DNA of 64,000 nucleotides from Mesorhizobium prunaredense (GTDB taxonomy: Bacteria; Pseudomonadota; Alphaproteobacteria; Rhizobiales; Rhizobiaceae): positions 1-64,000 of the forward strand of contig NZ_FTPD01000013.1 in the NCBI RefSeq assembly GCF_900156895.1, given 5' to 3'. The position numbers were made by a program, and so were the translations under genes. The notes beneath the pieces were generated by a model. The model was given only the letters and a program-made list of their open reading frames with translations. It did not search any database and was not told the origin of the DNA. Shown here one piece after another: positions 14,823 to 24,236 of this stretch. Within the stretch, counting starts at the first letter, position 1; each line of letters starts with the position of its first letter.

Positions 14823-15011
14823 TAGTAATCCATAGGCCTTCAGGCCATTGAATACGGCGTCCAATGGCGGGCGCCACAGGCAAAGCTGCCGCTCAGGTCA
14901 ACACGCGATCCGGATCAACGGACGCAGTGGCCTGGCCGGCAGCTTTTTTGTTTTTGGTCGAACACGCAAATCGACGGCGCAGATCCCAAGCCGCGCCCAA
15001 CGGAGATAACG
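14823..15011 (+). promoter_or_regulatory. NasT-responsive leader with terminator/antiterminator hairpins
   Basis: The leader contains GGCC-TTCA-GGCC (14835-14846), overlapping CCATTG...CAATGG (14845-14867), then a strong terminator: AAAGCTGCCG (14882-14891) pairs perfectly with CGGCAGCTTT (14937-14946) and runs into a T-tract. Two small hairpins just before a terminator are the hallmark of ANTAR-controlled leaders, and nasT lies upstream. The exact hexaloop pattern could not be fitted with confidence. Confidence 0.65.
14882..14950 (+). terminator. conditional intrinsic terminator in nrtA leader
   Basis: 10-bp perfect stem, extended inward by AGG/CCT, followed by TTTTTTGTTTTT. It sits 60 bases before nrtA, so it must be relieved (presumably by NasT) for the operon to be expressed. 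Confidence 0.75.
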
Positions 15012-16328
15012 ATGACGAAACGCATCAAAACCCAATCCGTCCTCACGGGCGTCACCCGCCGCGATTTCCTGATGATGAGCGCGGCCACTGCGGCAACGCT
15101 GGCGGCGGCGCGCGCGCTGCTGCCGTCCGGCGCCTATGCGGCAACGGCGGCGCCGGAAGTCACTGGCGCCAAGCTCGGCTTCATCGCGCTGACCGATGCA
15201 GCGCCGCTGATGATCGCCAAGGAGAAGGGCCTGTTCGAAAAATTCGGCATGCCCGATGTCGAGGTGCTCAAGCAGGCCTCCTGGGGCGCGACACGCGACA
15301 ATCTGATGCTCGGCGGCGAAGCCAACGGCATCGACGGCGCCCATATCCTGACGCCGATGCCTTACCTGATGCACACCGGCAAGGTGACGCAGAACAACCA
15401 GCCGATGCCGATGGCGATCGTGGCTCGGCTCAACTACGACTGCCAGGCGATTTCCGTCGCGCAGGAATATGCCGGCACCGGCGTCGGCCTCGACGCCTCC
15501 AAGCTGAAGGAGGTCTTTGCGGCCAAGAAGGCCGAAGGCAAGGAGGTGAAGGCCGCCATGACCTTCCCGGGCGGCACCCATGATCTCTGGTTGCGCTACT
15601 GGCTGGCTGCCGGCGGCATCGATCCCGACAAGGATGTCTCGACCATCGTCGTGCCGCCGCCGCAGATGGTCGCCAACATGAAGGTCGGCAACATGGACGT
15701 GTTCTGCGTCGGCGAGCCGTGGAACGAGCAACTCGTCCATCAGGGCGTCGGCTTCACCGCCGCCACCACGGGCGAACTCTGGAAAGGCCATCCGGAAAAG
15801 GCGCTCGGCCTGCGCGCCGCCTTCATCGACAAGAACCCGAACGCCACCAAGGCGATCCTGATGGCCGTCATGGAAGCCCAGCAATGGTGCGAAGCCATGG
15901 AAAACAAGGACGAGATGGCGGCCATCATCGGCAAGCGGCAATGGATGAACGTGCCGACCGCCGACATCATCGGCCGCCTCAAGGGCGACATCAACTATGG
16001 CAATGACCGCGTCGCCACCGGCACCGACCTCTACATGAAGTTCTGGAAAGGCGGTGTGTCCTATCCGTTCAAGAGCCACGACAGCTGGTTCCTCGCCGAA
16101 AACATCCGCTGGGGCAAATTCGCGGCGACCACCGACATCAAGGCGCTGGTCGATCAGGTCAACCGCGAAGATCTGTGGCGCGAGGCGGCGAAGGATCTCG
16201 GCGTCGCCGCGGCAGACATCCCGGCGTCTTCATCGCGCGGCGTCGAAACCTTCTTCGACGGCAAGATCTTCGATCCGGCCAATCCGTCCGCCTATCTCGA
16301 CAGCCTGAAGATCAAGGCATCGGCCTGA
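15012..16328 (+). CDS. nrtA: nitrate ABC transporter periplasmic binding protein
   Basis: 438 residues. The N-terminus has a twin-arginine signal (TRRDFLMMSAATAATLAAA, cleavage about residue 40 after GAYA). The mature part is NrtA/CmpA-like: KLGFIALTDAAPLMIAKEKGLFEKFG, GIDGAHILTPMPYLM, MDVFCVGEPWNEQLV, YPFKSHDSWFLAENIRWGKF. It captures nitrate (or nitrite) in the periplasm for the NrtBC complex. First gene behind the sigma54 promoter and NasT leader; followed by nrtB after 65 bases. Confidence 0.92.
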   Translation: MTKRIKTQSVLTGVTRRDFLMMSAATAATLAAARALLPSGAYAATAAPEVTGAKLGFIALTDAAPLMIAKEKGLFEKFGMPDVEVLKQASWGATRDNLMLGGEANGIDGAHILTPMPYLMHTGKVTQNNQPMPMAIVARLNYDCQAISVAQEYAGTGVGLDASKLKEVFAAKKAEGKEVKAAMTFPGGTHDLWLRYWLAAGGIDPDKDVSTIVVPPPQMVANMKVGNMDVFCVGEPWNEQLVHQGVGFTAATTGELWKGHPEKALGLRAAFIDKNPNATKAILMAVMEAQQWCEAMENKDEMAAIIGKRQWMNVPTADIIGRLKGDINYGNDRVATGTDLYMKFWKGGVSYPFKSHDSWFLAENIRWGKFAATTDIKALVDQVNREDLWREAAKDLGVAAADIPASSSRGVETFFDGKIFDPANPSAYLDSLKIKASA

Positions 16329-16393
16329 CGTCGCCGGCAGCGCCGCCACTTGGCGCCGCCTGTCACTCCAATGCTCAAGGAGCTTTTTGCGAA

Positions 16394-17290
16394 ATGTCTA
16401 TCCAAGCCATCGAGGACCCCAAGGTGAAGGCGTTCCCCACGCCTGCCAAGCCTGCAGAGGTCATAGCTTTCACCGCCAAGGTGAGGCGCCGCTTCGAACC
16501 CGGCGCGATCGCCGGCAAAGTGGCGAGCACGCTGGTGCCGCCGGCAGTTGTCATCGTGGTCATGCTCGTCATCTGGCAGATCGCTTGCTCGTCGCCCAAC
16601 GCCAGCTTGCCGTCGCCTAGCCAGGTATGGAACGAGGCCTACGATCTGATCGCCCATCCGTTCTTCGATTATGGTCCGCAGGATATCGGACTGGCCTGGC
16701 GGGTGCTGATCTCGCTGCAGCGCGTCGCCATCGGCTTCGGCCTGGCTGCAATCGTCGGCGTCGCGCTCGGCGCTCTGGTCGGCCAATCGATCTGGGCGAT
16801 GCGCGGGCTCGACCCGGTGTTCCAGATCCTGCGCACCGTGCCGCCGCTCGCATGGCTGCCGCTGTCGCTGGCCGCTTTCCGCGACTCCAGCCCGTCGGCG
16901 ATCTTCGTCATCTTCATCACCTCAATCTGGCCGGTGATCATCAACACCGCCGTCGGCGTCCGCAACATTCCAGAGGATTATCGCAACGTCTCCCGCATCC
17001 TCAGGCTCAACCAGCTCGAATTCTTCGTGAAGATCATGGTGCCGGCCGCGGCACCTTACATCTTCACCGGCCTGCGCATCGGCATCGGCCTGTCCTGGCT
17101 TGCCATCGTCGCCGCCGAAATGCTGACCGGCGGCGTCGGCATCGGCTTCTTCATCTGGGACGCCTGGAACTCGTCGCGGCTGCCCGACATCATCGTTGCG
17201 CTCGCCTATATCGGCGTCACCGGCTTTTGCCTCGACCGCCTGGTCGCGGCGGTCGGCGCCTTCGTCACCCGCGGTACAACGGCAAAGTGA
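16394..17290 (+). CDS. nrtB: nitrate ABC transporter permease
   Basis: 298 residues from the ATG at 16394. About six transmembrane spans, with the cytoplasmic coupling loop RNIPEDYRNVSRILRLNQLE before VKIMVPAAAPYIFTGLRIGIG, as in NrtB/SsuC-type permeases of the taurine/nitrate/sulfonate class. The N-terminal cytoplasmic stretch of about 45 residues precedes the first span. Located between the binding protein and the ATPase genes; 10 bases separate it from the latter. Confidence 0.92.
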   Translation: MSIQAIEDPKVKAFPTPAKPAEVIAFTAKVRRRFEPGAIAGKVASTLVPPAVVIVVMLVIWQIACSSPNASLPSPSQVWNEAYDLIAHPFFDYGPQDIGLAWRVLISLQRVAIGFGLAAIVGVALGALVGQSIWAMRGLDPVFQILRTVPPLAWLPLSLAAFRDSSPSAIFVIFITSIWPVIINTAVGVRNIPEDYRNVSRILRLNQLEFFVKIMVPAAAPYIFTGLRIGIGLSWLAIVAAEMLTGGVGIGFFIWDAWNSSRLPDIIVALAYIGVTGFCLDRLVAAVGAFVTRGTTAK

Positions 17291-17300
17291 GGAGAGGGCA

Positions 17301-18098
17301 ATGACGGCCTATCTGAAACTCGACCATATCGACAAGTCCTTCGCCCGCGGCGGGCAGGTCAGCGAGGTGCTGAAAGACATCCGGCTGACCATCGACAAGG
17401 GCGAATTCGTCTCGATCATCGGCCATTCCGGCTGCGGCAAGTCGACCTTGCTCAACCTGATCGCCGGGCTGACGAAAGTGACCGCCGGCGCGGTCCTGCT
17501 CGAAAACAAGGAAGTCGACAGCCCCGGTCCTGAACGCGCCGTGGTGTTCCAGAACCACAGCCTGCTGCCATGGCTCACCGTCTACGAAAACATCAACCTG
17601 GCGGTGTCGAAGGTGTTCGGCCGCACCAGGAGCCGAGCCGAACGGCACGACTGGATCATGCGCAATCTCGACCTCGTGCAGATGGCGCATGCCAGGGACA
17701 AGCGGCCCGCCGAGATTTCGGGCGGCATGAAGCAGCGCGTCGGCATCGCCCGCGCGCTGGCCATGGAGCCGAAGATCCTGCTGCTCGACGAGCCATTCGG
17801 CGCGCTCGACGCGCTGACGCGCGCCCATCTGCAGGACGCGGTGATGGATATCCATTCGAGGCTTGGCTCGACGACGATCATGATCACCCACGACGTCGAC
17901 GAAGCGGTGCTGTTGTCCGACCGCATCGTCATGATGACCAACGGTCCGGCGGCGACCATCGGCGAGGTGCTTGCCGTGCCGCTGGCCCGGCCGCGCCGCC
18001 GCGTTGAGCTGTCCTCCGACCGGACCTTCCTGCGCTGCCGCGAGGCGGTGCTGAAATTCCTCTACGAACGCCACCGCTTCGTCGAAGCCGCGGAGTAG
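17301..18098 (+). CDS. nrtC: nitrate ABC transporter ATP-binding protein (NrtD/NasD type)
   Basis: 265 residues, ATG preceded by GAGGAGAGGG. Walker A GHSGCGKST (about 46-54), Q-loop FQNHSLLPW, signature SGGMKQRVGIARAL, Walker B ILLLDEPFGALD and switch His in MITHDVDEA. It lacks the NrtA-like C-terminal regulatory domain of cyanobacterial NrtC, so it is the short NrtD/NasD-like form often still named NrtC. Drives nitrate import with NrtA and NrtB. Confidence 0.9.
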   Translation: MTAYLKLDHIDKSFARGGQVSEVLKDIRLTIDKGEFVSIIGHSGCGKSTLLNLIAGLTKVTAGAVLLENKEVDSPGPERAVVFQNHSLLPWLTVYENINLAVSKVFGRTRSRAERHDWIMRNLDLVQMAHARDKRPAEISGGMKQRVGIARALAMEPKILLLDEPFGALDALTRAHLQDAVMDIHSRLGSTTIMITHDVDEAVLLSDRIVMMTNGPAATIGEVLAVPLARPRRRVELSSDRTFLRCREAVLKFLYERHRFVEAAE

Positions 18099-18102
18099 CT
18101 CA

Positions 18103-20553
18103 ATGACCGAAAAACTCGTCATCATCGGCAACGGCATGGCGCCCGGGCGGATGCTGGAGCATCTCTTCGAACAGGCGCCCGGCCGCTACCAGGTCACCAT
18201 CTTCAACGCCGAGCCGCGGGTCAATTACGACCGCATCATGCTTTCGCCGGTGCTGTCGGGTGAGAAGGCCTTCGAGGAAATCATCATCCATGGCGACGGC
18301 TGGTACATCGCCAACGGCATCACCCTCTACAAGGGCCACAAGATCGTCGCCATCGACCGGACGGCGAAGACCGTCACTTCCGACCACGGCGTCACCGAGC
18401 CCTATGACAAGCTCGTCATCGCCACCGGCTCGGTGCCGTTCATCATTCCGGTGCCCGGCCACGATCTGCCGGGCGTGCTCACCTATCGCGATCTTGACGA
18501 CGTCCAGGCCATGCTGCTTGCCGCCCAGTCAAGGGCCAAGGCCGTGGTCATCGGCGGGGGTTTGCTCGGGCTGGAGGCGGCAGCGGGCTTGAACTCGCAA
18601 GGCATGGACGTAACCGTGCTGCATGTCATGCCGACGCTGATGGAGCGTCAGCTCGATCCGGCCGCCGGCTATCTGCTGCAGCGCGCCGTCGAACAACGCG
18701 GCATCAAGGTCATCACCAAGGCCAACACCCAGGCGATCACGGGCAAGGGCAAGGTCGAGCAGGTGGAGCTCGCCGACGGCACCATCATCCCGGCGACGCT
18801 CGTCGTCATGGCGGTGGGCATCAGGCCGAATGCGGCGCTGGCGAAGGACGCCGGCATTGCCGTCAACCGCGGCATCGTCGTCGACGCCGGCATGCGCAGC
18901 AACGATCCCGATATCTACGCGCTCGGCGAATGCGCGGAGGTCAACGGACAGGTCTACGGGCTGGTGGCGCCGCTCTACGAGATGGCGCGCGTCGCGGCCA
19001 GCCAGCTTGCCGGCAACGAGGCGGCGGCTTTCGTCCATATGGACACGCCGACCAAGCTCAAGGTCACCGGCATCGAGCTGTTCTCGCTCGGCGACTTTGC
19101 CGAGGGCGAGGACCGCCAGGAGATCGTGCTGCGCGATGCCGCCGCCGGCATCTACAAACGGCTGGTGCTCAGGGATGACCGCATCATCGGCACCGTGCTT
19201 TACGGCGAGACGGCGGACGGCGCCTGGTTCAACGACCTCAAGAAGAAGCAGACCGACATATCGGAAATGCGCGACACGCTTATCTTCGGCCAGTCATACC
19301 AGGGAGGCGCCTCCCTGGACCCTATGGCGGCCGTTGCAGCCTTGCCGGATGATGCGGAAATCTGCGGCTGCAACGGCGTTTGCAAGGGAAAGATCACTGG
19401 CGCGATCACGGCCAAAAGCCTGACCTCGCTCGATGACGTGCGCGCTCACACCAAGGCGTCCGCCTCCTGCGGCTCCTGCACCGGGCTGGTCGAAAAGCTG
19501 ATGGTGCTTACCATCGGCGACAAATACAATCCCGCGGCGGTGCAACCGATGTGCGGCTGCACCACGCTCGGCCATGATGAGGTCCGTCGGCTGATCAAGG
19601 CCAAGGGCCTGAAGACCATTCCCGCCGTCATGCAGGAACTGGAATGGACCACCTCCTGCGGCTGCGCCAAATGCCGGCCGGCGCTCAATTACTATCTCGT
19701 CTGCGATTGGCCGGACGAGTATGCCGACGACTACCAGTCGCGCTTCATCAACGAGCGCGTCCACGCCAACATCCAGAAGGACGGCACCTATTCGGTGGTG
19801 CCGCGCATGTGGGGCGGCGTCACCAATGCCGCCGAACTGCGCGCCATTGCCGATGTCGTCGACAAATTCGAAATCCCAATGGTCAAGGTCACCGGTGGCC
19901 AGCGCATCGACATGCTCGGCATCCGCAAGGAGGATCTGCCGGCGGTGTGGGCCGATCTCGGCCAGGCCGGCTTCGTCTCCGGCCACGCCTATGCCAAGGG
20001 ACTGCGCACGGTAAAGACCTGCGTCGGTTCGGACTGGTGCCGCTTCGGGACGCAGGATTCGACGGGGTTCGGCGTCCGCATCGAGAAATTCATGTGGGGC
20101 TCGTGGACGCCGGCCAAGGTCAAGATGGCGGTGTCGGGCTGCCCGAGGAACTGCGCCGAGGCAACCTGCAAGGATGTCGGCGTGATCTGCGTCGATTCAG
20201 GCTACGAGATCCATTTCGCCGGGGCAGCCGGCCTCGACATCAAGGGCACCGAGGTGCTCGGCCTGGTCAAGACCGAGGACGAGGCGTTGGAGCATATCGT
20301 GGCGCTTACGCAGATGTATCGCGAGCAGGGCCGCTATCTCGAGCGCATCTACAAATGGGCCAAGCGCATCGGCATCGCCGAGATCAAGCGCCAGATCATG
20401 GACGATGGCGAGAAGCGCAAGGCCTATTTCGACCGCTTCGTCTTTTCGCAGAAATTCGCTCAGGTCGACCCGTGGTCGGAACGCGTTTCCGGCAAGGACA
20501 AGCACGAATTCCGGCCGATGGCTTCGGTCGGCTTCGCGCAGGCGGCGGAGTGA
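18103..20553 (+). CDS. nirB: assimilatory nitrite reductase large subunit
   Basis: 816 residues, starting 4 bases after the ABC gene. Order: FAD/NAD(P)-binding oxidoreductase (about 1-320; LVIIGNGMAPGRMLE, AVVIGGGLLGLEAAAGL, YALGECAEV). A BFD-like [2Fe-2S] region follows with two Cys sets (CGCNGVCKG...CGSCTG and CGCTTLG...SCGCAKCRP). Last is the sirohaem/[4Fe-4S] ferredoxin-type half with TCVGSDWCRFGTQDS and SGCPRNCAEATCKDVG. Reduces nitrite to ammonium with NADH in the cytoplasm, together with NirD. Confidence 0.95.
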   Translation: MTEKLVIIGNGMAPGRMLEHLFEQAPGRYQVTIFNAEPRVNYDRIMLSPVLSGEKAFEEIIIHGDGWYIANGITLYKGHKIVAIDRTAKTVTSDHGVTEPYDKLVIATGSVPFIIPVPGHDLPGVLTYRDLDDVQAMLLAAQSRAKAVVIGGGLLGLEAAAGLNSQGMDVTVLHVMPTLMERQLDPAAGYLLQRAVEQRGIKVITKANTQAITGKGKVEQVELADGTIIPATLVVMAVGIRPNAALAKDAGIAVNRGIVVDAGMRSNDPDIYALGECAEVNGQVYGLVAPLYEMARVAASQLAGNEAAAFVHMDTPTKLKVTGIELFSLGDFAEGEDRQEIVLRDAAAGIYKRLVLRDDRIIGTVLYGETADGAWFNDLKKKQTDISEMRDTLIFGQSYQGGASLDPMAAVAALPDDAEICGCNGVCKGKITGAITAKSLTSLDDVRAHTKASASCGSCTGLVEKLMVLTIGDKYNPAAVQPMCGCTTLGHDEVRRLIKAKGLKTIPAVMQELEWTTSCGCAKCRPALNYYLVCDWPDEYADDYQSRFINERVHANIQKDGTYSVVPRMWGGVTNAAELRAIADVVDKFEIPMVKVTGGQRIDMLGIRKEDLPAVWADLGQAGFVSGHAYAKGLRTVKTCVGSDWCRFGTQDSTGFGVRIEKFMWGSWTPAKVKMAVSGCPRNCAEATCKDVGVICVDSGYEIHFAGAAGLDIKGTEVLGLVKTEDEALEHIVALTQMYREQGRYLERIYKWAKRIGIAEIKRQIMDDGEKRKAYFDRFVFSQKFAQVDPWSERVSGKDKHEFRPMASVGFAQAAE

Positions 20554-20888
20554 TGATGATGAACTGGATATCAATAGGCACGCTCTCAGACATTCCGCGC
20601 CGCGGCGCGCGCTGCGTCGCCACGCCTCAAGGCAAGATCGCCGTCTTCCGCACGGCAGACGACCAGGTCTTTGCCATCGAGGACCATTGCCCGCACAAGG
20701 GCGGACCGCTCTCGCAGGGGATCGTCCATGGCGCGGCGGTGACCTGTCCTCTGCACAATTGGGTGATCTCGCTGGAAACCGGCAAGGCGCTTGGCGCTGA
20801 CGAAGGTGCGGTGCGCACCATTCCGGTGCGGATCGAGGGCGAGCGCCTGTTCATTGCGCTGGAAGCGCTGGCCAGCCGCGCGGCTTGA
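20553..20888 (+). CDS. nirD: assimilatory nitrite reductase small subunit
   Basis: About 111 residues with a Rieske-type fold. The Rieske ligands are partly present: CPHKGGPLSQG and CPLHNWVISLETG, i.e. the C-x-H ... C-x2-H set of true Rieske proteins appears as C..H and C..H, so a [2Fe-2S] cluster is possible; many NirD proteins lack it. Three consecutive ATGs (20553, 20556, 20559) overlap or follow the nirB stop; GGAG at 20547 suits any of them. Translationally coupled to nirB. Confidence 0.9.
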   Translation: MMMNWISIGTLSDIPRRGARCVATPQGKIAVFRTADDQVFAIEDHCPHKGGPLSQGIVHGAAVTCPLHNWVISLETGKALGADEGAVRTIPVRIEGERLFIALEALASRAA

Positions 20889-20891
20889 ATT

Positions 20892-23567
20892 ATGAAGATC
20901 GACGAAGCGCGCGAGGTGAGGACCACCTGCCCCTATTGCGGGGTGGGCTGCGGCGTGCTGGCGAAGGTCGCCGCGAACGGTGAGGTAACCGTTCGCGGCG
21001 ACCCTGACCATCCGGCGAATTTCGGCCGGCTCTGTTCCAAGGGCTCGGCGTTGGCCGAGACGATCGACCTAGACGGACGGCTGCTCTATCCGGAGATCCA
21101 CGGTAGCCGCACCGACTGGGACGAGGCGCTCGACCTCGTCGCCTCGACCTTCTCGCGGACCATCGCCGAGCACGGTCGCGACGCGGTCGCCTTCTACGTC
21201 TCCGGTCAATTGCTGACCGAGGACTATTATGTCGCCAACAAGCTGATGAAAGGCTTCATCGGCTCGGCCAATATCGACACCAATTCGCGCCTGTGCATGG
21301 CCTCATCGGTTGCCGGCCACCGCCGCGCCTTCGGCTCTGACACGGTGCCGGGCAGCTACGAGGATCTGGAACTCGCCGACCTGATCGTGCTGGTCGGCTC
21401 CAATCTCGCCTGGTGCCATCCGGTGCTCTACCAGCGCATTGCCGCTGCCCGGGAAAAACGGCCCGACATGAAGGTGGTGCTGGTCGACCCGCGCCGCACG
21501 ATGACATCAGATATTGCCGACATGCATCTGGCGATCGCGGCGGATGGCGACGTCGCGCTGTTCACAGGGCTGCTCGCCCATCTCGGCCAGCACAACGCGC
21601 TGGACCGCGCCTATATCACGGCGCACACAACCGGCTTCGGGCAAGCCCTCTTTGCCGCCTCCGCGCTCGACCTTGCCGGCATCGCCGCTGCCACGGGCCT
21701 CGGCGAGGACGAGCTTGTCCGGTTCTACAGCCTGTTCGCCGCGACGGCGAATACGGTGACCGTCTACAGCCAGGGCGTGAACCAGTCGTCCTCGGGCACC
21801 GACAAGGTCAACGCCATCATCAACTGTCATCTCGCCACCGGCCGCATCGGCAAGTCCGGCGCCGGACCGTTTTCGGTGACCGGCCAGCCCAACGCCATGG
21901 GCGGTCGGGAGGTCGGCGGCCTAGCCAACATGCTGGCCGCCCATATGGAGATCGAAAACCCCGAGCACCGCGACCGCGTGCAGCGTTTCTGGAGTGCGCC
22001 GACCGTCGCCGAAAAGCCCGGCCTGAAGGCGGTCGAGATGTTTCAGGCGGTAGCCGACGGGCGCATCAAGGCGCTATGGATCATGGCGACCAACCCGGTC
22101 GACTCGATGCCGGACGCCGATGCCGTCGAGGCGGCGATCAAGGCCTGCCCGTTTGTCGTGGTGTCGGACGTATTGGCCAAGACCGACACGGTCCGCCACG
22201 CCCACGTCCGGCTGCCCGCCGCCGCATGGGGCGAGAAGGACGGCTCGGTCACCAATTCGGAGCGCCGCATCTCGCGCCAGCGCGCCTTTTTGGCCACGCC
22301 CGGCGAGGCAAGGGCCGACTGGTGGATCATCGCCGAAGTCGCCAAGCGGATGGGTTTTGACGAAGCGTTTTCGCATCCGTCGCCAGCCGATATCTTCGCC
22401 GAGCACGCCGCGCTGTCGGCGTTCGAGAATGACGGCGCCCGCGATTTCGACATCGGCGCGTATGCCGGGGTCGATGAAGAAGGCTACGAAGCGCTGGTGC
22501 CTTTCCAGTGGCCAGCGCCGAGCCCAGGCGGCACGATCGGACGCCAGCCCATTCGCTTCTTCGCCAACGGCAGCTTCTACACTCCCGACGGCAGAGCGAA
22601 ATTCATCGCCATCCGCCCAACGGCACAAACCCGCACCAGCTCGGATTATCCGCTGGTGCTCAACACCGGGCGGGTCCGCGACCACTGGCACACCATGACA
22701 CGAACGGGAAAAAGCCCGCGGCTGTCGCAGCACCTGGCCGAGCCGTTCGCCGAAATCCACCCGGCGGACGCGCAGCACTTCGGCATCGGCGACGCCGACA
22801 TCGTGAGCGTCTCGACCGAGCATGGCGAGGTGCTGCTTCGTGCGCTGGTAACGATGCGGCAGCGGCCAGGCTCGGTCTTCGTGCCGATGCATTGGACGGA
22901 CCAGTTTTCCGCGCGGGCTCGTGTCGATGCGCTGGTGGCGCCCATCACCGATCCGATTTCAGGACAGCCGGCCTCGAAGAATGTTGCCGCCCGGGTGGAA
23001 CGCTTCACTGCCGTCGCGTTCGGCTTCGCGGTGCTTGCCGAACGGCCAGCCTCGATCGACGCCGACTATTGGAGCCTCGCCCGCTGTGCTGCCGGCTGGC
23101 GTCTCGAGCTTGCGCTGGAGGCCGACCGGGACTGGCCGGATTTCGCGGCTTCGCTTTTCGGGGCGGACGCGCCAGGCGAGACGCTCGCCTATCATGATGT
23201 CGCCGGCGGGCACTATCGCTTCGCCCGCTTTGCCGGCAGCCGGCTGACTGGCGCGCTCTATCTTGCGCCCAGGCCGGTCGCGGTGTCGCGCGGCTGGGCG
23301 GTCGAGCAGTTGAGCGCGGACCATGCCGATCGGCGCGGGCGACTGGCGATCGTGGCGGGGCGGCCGGGCGGCAACAGCGTCGATCGTGGCGCCATCGTCT
23401 GCTCCTGTTTCGGGGTCGGCGCCAATCAGATCGCCGAAGCGGTGGCGGGCGGCTGCGTAAGCGTCGAAGCGATCGGCGCCACCCTGCATGCCGGCACCAA
23501 TTGCGGCTCCTGCCGCGCCGAGATCAGGACCATCATCGAGGCGCGACGCCTTCACGCGGCAGAGTGA
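20892..23567 (+). CDS. nasA: assimilatory nitrate reductase catalytic subunit with C-terminal [2Fe-2S] domain
   Basis: 891 residues. N-terminal [4Fe-4S] motif CPYCGVGCGVLAK...LCSKGSAL, then the Mo-bisMGD domains (YVSGQLLTEDYYVANKLMKGF; NTNSRLCMASSV, GQPNAMGGREVGGLANMLAAH) and the C-terminal dinucleotide-binding barrel (NTGRVRDHWHTMTRTGKSPRL). The last 60 residues are a BFD-like [2Fe-2S] domain (CSCFGVGANQI...GTNCGSCRAEI), which feeds electrons to the Mo site. Three bases after nirD; completes the nitrate-to-ammonium pathway. Confidence 0.95.
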   Translation: MKIDEAREVRTTCPYCGVGCGVLAKVAANGEVTVRGDPDHPANFGRLCSKGSALAETIDLDGRLLYPEIHGSRTDWDEALDLVASTFSRTIAEHGRDAVAFYVSGQLLTEDYYVANKLMKGFIGSANIDTNSRLCMASSVAGHRRAFGSDTVPGSYEDLELADLIVLVGSNLAWCHPVLYQRIAAAREKRPDMKVVLVDPRRTMTSDIADMHLAIAADGDVALFTGLLAHLGQHNALDRAYITAHTTGFGQALFAASALDLAGIAAATGLGEDELVRFYSLFAATANTVTVYSQGVNQSSSGTDKVNAIINCHLATGRIGKSGAGPFSVTGQPNAMGGREVGGLANMLAAHMEIENPEHRDRVQRFWSAPTVAEKPGLKAVEMFQAVADGRIKALWIMATNPVDSMPDADAVEAAIKACPFVVVSDVLAKTDTVRHAHVRLPAAAWGEKDGSVTNSERRISRQRAFLATPGEARADWWIIAEVAKRMGFDEAFSHPSPADIFAEHAALSAFENDGARDFDIGAYAGVDEEGYEALVPFQWPAPSPGGTIGRQPIRFFANGSFYTPDGRAKFIAIRPTAQTRTSSDYPLVLNTGRVRDHWHTMTRTGKSPRLSQHLAEPFAEIHPADAQHFGIGDADIVSVSTEHGEVLLRALVTMRQRPGSVFVPMHWTDQFSARARVDALVAPITDPISGQPASKNVAARVERFTAVAFGFAVLAERPASIDADYWSLARCAAGWRLELALEADRDWPDFAASLFGADAPGETLAYHDVAGGHYRFARFAGSRLTGALYLAPRPVAVSRGWAVEQLSADHADRRGRLAIVAGRPGGNSVDRGAIVCSCFGVGANQIAEAVAGGCVSVEAIGATLHAGTNCGSCRAEIRTIIEARRLHAAE

Positions 23568-23721
23568 GGGCGTCTAAAGCGGGTCTCGTTTGGTAGGCCG
23601 AGGGCATGCTTTTGCGTGACATGCATGAGAACTCTGTCACGCCGGGCCTCGGCGCTTACCAGCAATTTACAAACCGTGGGCTACCAACGTCCTTATCCGA
23701 TTCGTTCCGAGCAGGACCCTT

Positions 23722-24207
23722 ATGAGCAAAGCCCTCACTTCATTCGCATTGGTGGCCATATTGACGGCTTTGCTGATGGCTCTCAGCCTGGCAGTGGCCA
23801 GGCATGGCTATCCCTTTGGTGCGATCGGCGCAGAACGCCTGGACGACGTCGCCGATGCCGGGACGTTTATCCCGCTCGCGGCCGTGTACTTCTTCAGTGC
23901 GCTGCTGATGATGATCCTGCCGATCAGGGTCGCCGGCATCGTCCTGACACATGCTGCGGACGCGATCTTCTGGACAGTCATCGTGTTGTTCGCGGCCATC
24001 ATTGGCGGCCTCGCCGCCAGATGGGCTTTCGATCGAAGCAATGTCCTGCCGGCACTGCTGAATTGGCGGTTCCTGTTTGTCGTAGCCGTCGTCGGCTGCC
24101 ATCTCTTCATGAACGAGCTGCGCCGCAATATCCTGCTTAGAAGCCTGTTCTTTGTCGTTTTCGCCGCAGCGACTCTCGCCTGCCTGTTCTGGTCGTTCAC
24201 CATCTGA
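23722..24207 (+). CDS. four-span membrane protein, unknown
   Basis: 161 residues with about five hydrophobic segments (near 5-27, 48-68, 76-98, 112-128, 137-158) and few charged residues. It has no recognised motif. AGGACCC stands 7 bases before the ATG. It lies 155 bases after nasA and converges with the 2-hydroxyacid dehydrogenase gene (29 bases apart). Confidence 0.6.
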   Translation: MSKALTSFALVAILTALLMALSLAVARHGYPFGAIGAERLDDVADAGTFIPLAAVYFFSALLMMILPIRVAGIVLTHAADAIFWTVIVLFAAIIGGLAARWAFDRSNVLPALLNWRFLFVVAVVGCHLFMNELRRNILLRSLFFVVFAAATLACLFWSFTI

Positions 24208-24236
24208 GAAACCTCGCAGCCGCTGGGCCTGACGGC

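Noticed and set aside
14898..16079. 393-residue minus-strand frame
   Set aside because: Antisense to nrtA; no motif and low-complexity His/Arg/Gly-rich composition.
17265..18137. 290-residue minus-strand frame
   Set aside because: Antisense to the nitrate ABC ATPase gene, whose Walker and signature motifs are intact.
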